From Ignavibacteria bacterium (GTDB lineage: Bacteria; Bacteroidota; Ignavibacteria; Kapaibacteriales; Kapaibacteriaceae), in contig JABMNI010000019.1 of NCBI GenBank assembly GCA_013204605.1, positions 1 through 45,818 on the forward strand: a stretch of DNA of 45,818 bases, in the 5' to 3' direction. Of the stretch, positions 43,478 through 45,818 are shown piece by piece (within the stretch, counting starts at the first letter, position 1; the number at the start of each line of letters is the position of its first letter). The notes beneath the pieces are model-generated. The model had not been told where the DNA came from. It was given only the letters and a program-made list of their open reading frames with translations, and did not search any database. Made by a program: the position numbers and the translations under genes.

Positions 43478-44357
43478 TCTTACTCGTGCTGATAGTAATT
43501 ATTTCTGGAATCACTACTACACCAATTAGGATTAGTGCTCCAAAAAACTGACGTTGGTTCCAGATTTCTCCAATCGTTAAAAAAGCGACTACCGATGCCA
43601 CCAAGGGTTCCACTGAAAAGATAACGGCAGCTCGAACCGGGTGTGTGTATTGTTGAAATCTGGTTTGGAGCCAGGTTGTTAGAACTGCAGCAAATACACT
43701 GCAGTATATCAGACCATACACTACTCCCGAAGTTATGTTGTATCCGTAAAACGGTTCCTGATTGAACGTCAATACTATTAGAGCTAACAATACTGTAACT
43801 GCAAACTGCATCACAACCAAGAAGTTCATTGCATGTTTGTTTTCTTTCTCGCTCTTTGTCCAGATGTCCACGTACGTTAAGTATACAGACCATACAATCG
43901 CTCCGAGCAACGTAAGTACGTCTCCCAATTTGAAGCCATTCACTTCGGCTTCAGTGAATACCCATAGGCCAATTAGAACTACAACAACGCTAATTAAATG
44001 AAGAGTTCGAATTCTAGTTCGTACTACTAACCAATAAACGAAGGGGGCAAATACAACCATGGTGCCTGTTATGAAGGCAGACGACGACACCGAAGTATAA
44101 ACCAAACCTATAGTCTGTAAAACAAATCCGGTACCAAACACAGCTCCAAGTACAAAGCCTCTCCACACCAAGGTTTTGGTTGCGTATCGTAGTGACTTTC
44201 GCCAGACAAACAATCCAACAACTAGAGCAATAAGAAATCTATACAACACAAAAACTGACGGTGGAAGTTCAACTAATGCTGACTTCACAATAACAAATGT
44301 GCCCCCCCACAGAATAGTGGTTAGAAGCATCAACGCATCGGCGTTTACCTGTTTCAC
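43458..44357 (-). CDS. EamA/DMT-superfamily transporter
   Basis: A 299-residue membrane protein with about ten helices in two EamA repeats. The first repeat starts with ALMLLTTILWGGTFVIVKSA and the second with LLGAIVWSVYLTYVD. YTSVSSSAFITGTMVVFAPF near 88 and FSVEPLVASVVAFLTIGEIW near 247 are typical DMT loops. It probably exports amino acids or related metabolites; the substrate is unknown. Its start overlaps the dipeptidase stop by 4 bases (ATGA type). Confidence 0.92.
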   Translation of the reverse strand: MKQVNADALMLLTTILWGGTFVIVKSALVELPPSVFVLYRFLIALVVGLFVWRKSLRYATKTLVWRGFVLGAVFGTGFVLQTIGLVYTSVSSSAFITGTMVVFAPFVYWLVVRTRIRTLHLISVVVVLIGLWVFTEAEVNGFKLGDVLTLLGAIVWSVYLTYVDIWTKSEKENKHAMNFLVVMQFAVTVLLALIVLTFNQEPFYGYNITSGVVYGLIYCSVFAAVLTTWLQTRFQQYTHPVRAAVIFSVEPLVASVVAFLTIGEIWNQRQFFGALILIGVVVIPEIITISTSKNVKIGN

Positions 44358-45733
44358 TTAGGAGTACTTCTAGCAAAATACGTGTAGAAACGCACAGCAG
44401 CTTGGCTACCAAAATGGAAATTTTGAAGATCAAAATGTTCGTCTGGTGAATGCGCGTTTTCGTTATTTAATCCGAAACCCATAAGTACAGTTGGTGCATT
44501 CAGTATTTTTTCAAAAAGCAAAACAACGGGAATAGATCCACCTTCACGTTGAAACACCACATCTGTATCGAAAGTATCACGCAATGCTTTTACGGCAGCG
44601 TTCATTGCCTCGGTGTCGGTTGGCACCAGTACCGGATCGGCTCCATGAAGGTTGGTAACCGTAACCTTAACGCCAGGAATCTTCATCGATCCTATAAATT
44701 CTTCAACCTTCTTTGCAATATCAACGTGGCTCTGATTTGGCACCAGCCTCATGCTAATCTTTGCCATAGCCTTCGCGGGAAGTACTGTCTTAGCCCCCTC
44801 ACCAGTAAATCCGCCAAGTATTCCATTTACATCCAGCGTTGGTCGAGTCCAGAGTTTTTCCACGCTGGTAAATCCTTTTTCACCACCGAGACCAGTTACG
44901 CCAGCATCAACTTTTAGTCTCTCGTCAGACATTCCGAGCGCTAACAACTGGTCGAGTTCCTTCTTACTTATTTCCAAAACATCGTCGTAAAATCCGGGTA
45001 CCATGACATTCCCCGACTGATCTTTCAGTGCTGCCAATATCCACGCTAACGCATTGATTGGATTTTGAACAGGACCACCAAACGAACCACTGTGTAAATC
45101 TCTGTTGGGTCCTTGAACATCTAACTGCAGGTAGGCCATGCCACGCAGACCATACACCAACGAAGGCTTACCTGGGGCAAACATGGACGAATCAGAAACA
45201 ACCACGGCATCGCACTTCAACAAGGTTGTGTTCTCCTTTACGAATGAATCCAAGTGCTTGCTACCAACTTCTTCTTCACCCTCAATCAAGAATTTAATAT
45301 TTAGGGGAAGGGGCTTTCCAGACTTGTACATGGCTTCGATTGCCTTTATGTGTGCAAACACTTGACCCTTATCATCAGTTGCTCCCCTTGCATAAATCTT
45401 ACCGTTTCTGATTGACGGCGTAAACGGGTCAGATGTCCAGAGTTCAATTGGGTCTGCGGGCTGTACGTCGTAGTGTCCATAAAACAGTATAGTAGGAGCG
45501 CCATTCCCAGCAGCCAGATCCTCAGCATACACTATGGGATGACCCTTGGTTGGAAACACCGTCACTTTAGGAAAGCCAATTTCCTCCAAGTGGTCAAACA
45601 ACCACGTAGCGCAGTTGTCGACCTGTTGTTTTTGAGCAGGATCCGTGCTAACGCTCGGAATGGAAAGAAATGCTGAAAGCTGGTCGACAGCCTTTGCCTT
45701 ATTATCTGCCAAATATTCTAGTGCTGAATTCAT
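44354..45733 (-). CDS. M20-family dipeptidase
   Basis: A 459-residue zinc peptidase of the M20 family (CNDP/DapE-like). Metal and catalytic motifs in order: ILFYGHYDVQP (metal His, catalytic Asp) near 82, GATDDKGQ near 116 (bridging Asp), IEGEEEVGS near 150 (catalytic Glu plus ligand), DLHSGSFGG near 205 and ENAHSPDEHF near 435 (last His ligand). A lid/dimerisation domain occupies about 200-310. It cleaves dipeptides in the cytoplasm and would act on the products of the peptide importer. I chose ATG 45733, with GGAAAAC upstream, over an in-frame TTG at 45772. Confidence 0.93.
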   Translation of the reverse strand: MNSALEYLADNKAKAVDQLSAFLSIPSVSTDPAQKQQVDNCATWLFDHLEEIGFPKVTVFPTKGHPIVYAEDLAAGNGAPTILFYGHYDVQPADPIELWTSDPFTPSIRNGKIYARGATDDKGQVFAHIKAIEAMYKSGKPLPLNIKFLIEGEEEVGSKHLDSFVKENTTLLKCDAVVVSDSSMFAPGKPSLVYGLRGMAYLQLDVQGPNRDLHSGSFGGPVQNPINALAWILAALKDQSGNVMVPGFYDDVLEISKKELDQLLALGMSDERLKVDAGVTGLGGEKGFTSVEKLWTRPTLDVNGILGGFTGEGAKTVLPAKAMAKISMRLVPNQSHVDIAKKVEEFIGSMKIPGVKVTVTNLHGADPVLVPTDTEAMNAAVKALRDTFDTDVVFQREGGSIPVVLLFEKILNAPTVLMGFGLNNENAHSPDEHFDLQNFHFGSQAAVRFYTYFARSTPK

Positions 45734-45818
45734 TTTTTTTAGTTTTCCGTATCTGAAAAGGGTAGTGTCCAAATCTTAGTTGAAATATCACGAGGTTTTA
45801 CTACGCTTCGATTTACGA

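Larger units (their letters stand above)
1820..45315. repeat. Dispersed, over-represented octamer AAGGGGCT / AGCCCCTT (25 exact copies)
   Basis: Start positions of AAGGGGCT on the plus strand: 2936, 11886, 12025, 16622, 17563, 19553, 19714, 21832, 27584, 30591, 30650, 38755, 45308. Start positions of AGCCCCTT: 1820, 5130, 6702, 12143, 13621, 15977, 18543, 21166, 29178, 32017, 36945, 40951. Copies with five Gs or Cs lie at 3334, 6813, 13940, 23477, 25697, 26579, 29284, 31564, 34571, 39731 and 44792; a copy preceded by T is at 8847. Many extend to GAAAGGGGCTT(T). Two exact copies are intergenic (18543, 29178); the rest are in genes, in every frame and both orientations. Function is not known from the sequence. 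Confidence 0.95.

Noticed and set aside
1820-45315. The repeated AAGGGGCT word as a Chi site or KOPS element
   Set aside because: Both are expected to be strongly oriented with replication; here orientation is 13:12. A replication origin or terminus inside the window could mask a bias, but switching is interleaved along the window rather than in two blocks.
1820-45315. The repeated word as a transcription terminator or gene-regulatory site
   Set aside because: Twenty-three of 25 exact copies are inside coding sequence at arbitrary positions. The pseudo-palindrome AAG-GGG-CTT is too short for a terminator stem.

Overview
The window is a gene-dense (about 38 protein genes, one RNA gene), low-to-mid GC bacterial chromosome segment. 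It probably comes from the Bacteroidota-Chlorobiota side of the tree (Kapaibacteria/Ignavibacteria-like is my best guess). The clues are promoters of the TTG-N19-TAnnTTTG type, a tmRNA tag ending in MAA as I recall for Chlorobi, a single-chain E2-E1 2-oxoglutarate dehydrogenase, a DUF6249-type protein and frequent lack of Shine-Dalgarno sequences. No phage, insertion sequence, CRISPR array or tRNA was seen; the genes look like ordinary chromosomal housekeeping and envelope genes.

Layout. 1-7000: an unknown protein, then a minus-strand group comEC (DNA uptake channel) - pgeF - kgd (TCA cycle). 7000-10350: recA followed by a reading frame that fuses RecX to an exported PD40/OmpA-like protein. 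10380-14510: a GH57 glycosidase, tmRNA (ssrA), ispH and cmk on the minus strand. 14600-22060: a DUF6249-like protein diverging, across nested palindromes, from an ECF sigma factor. The sigma gene is followed by a small membrane protein, a phosphonate-type ABC ATPase and permease, a small PHA-system-like protein and dnaE. 22060-26450: an overlapping operon of ECF sigma, anti-sigma and Spy-like protein, then a MATE exporter and a glycosyltransferase. 26430-33470: a FAD/Fe-S dehydrogenase, an acyl-CoA carboxylase carboxyltransferase, secG, a TPR protein and a GumN-like protein. 33500-39880: a complete five-gene peptide ABC importer. 39950-45770: a flavin reductase-like protein, a biotin carrier protein, an exported propeller-like protein, 5-formyl-THF cyclo-ligase, an EamA exporter and an M20 dipeptidase.

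The most striking signal is not a gene. The octamer AAGGGGCT (or its complement AGCCCCTT) occurs at least 25 times, in both orientations (13:12) and in all reading frames. Eleven more copies carry one extra G. Chance predicts about one exact copy. Density (about one per 1.2-1.8 kb), lack of polarity and indifference to reading frame resemble the DNA uptake sequences of Neisseria and Pasteurellaceae, and the window contains comEC, recA and recX. A DNA-uptake or other genome-wide recognition word is the leading hypothesis.

Other unusual items are the RecX-OmpA fusion, a tmRNA tag with an internal duplication, nested palindromes ahead of an ECF sigma gene, three genes with promoter -7 boxes 5-6 bases before the ATG (probable leaderless mRNAs), and a phosphonate-type importer without a binding protein.
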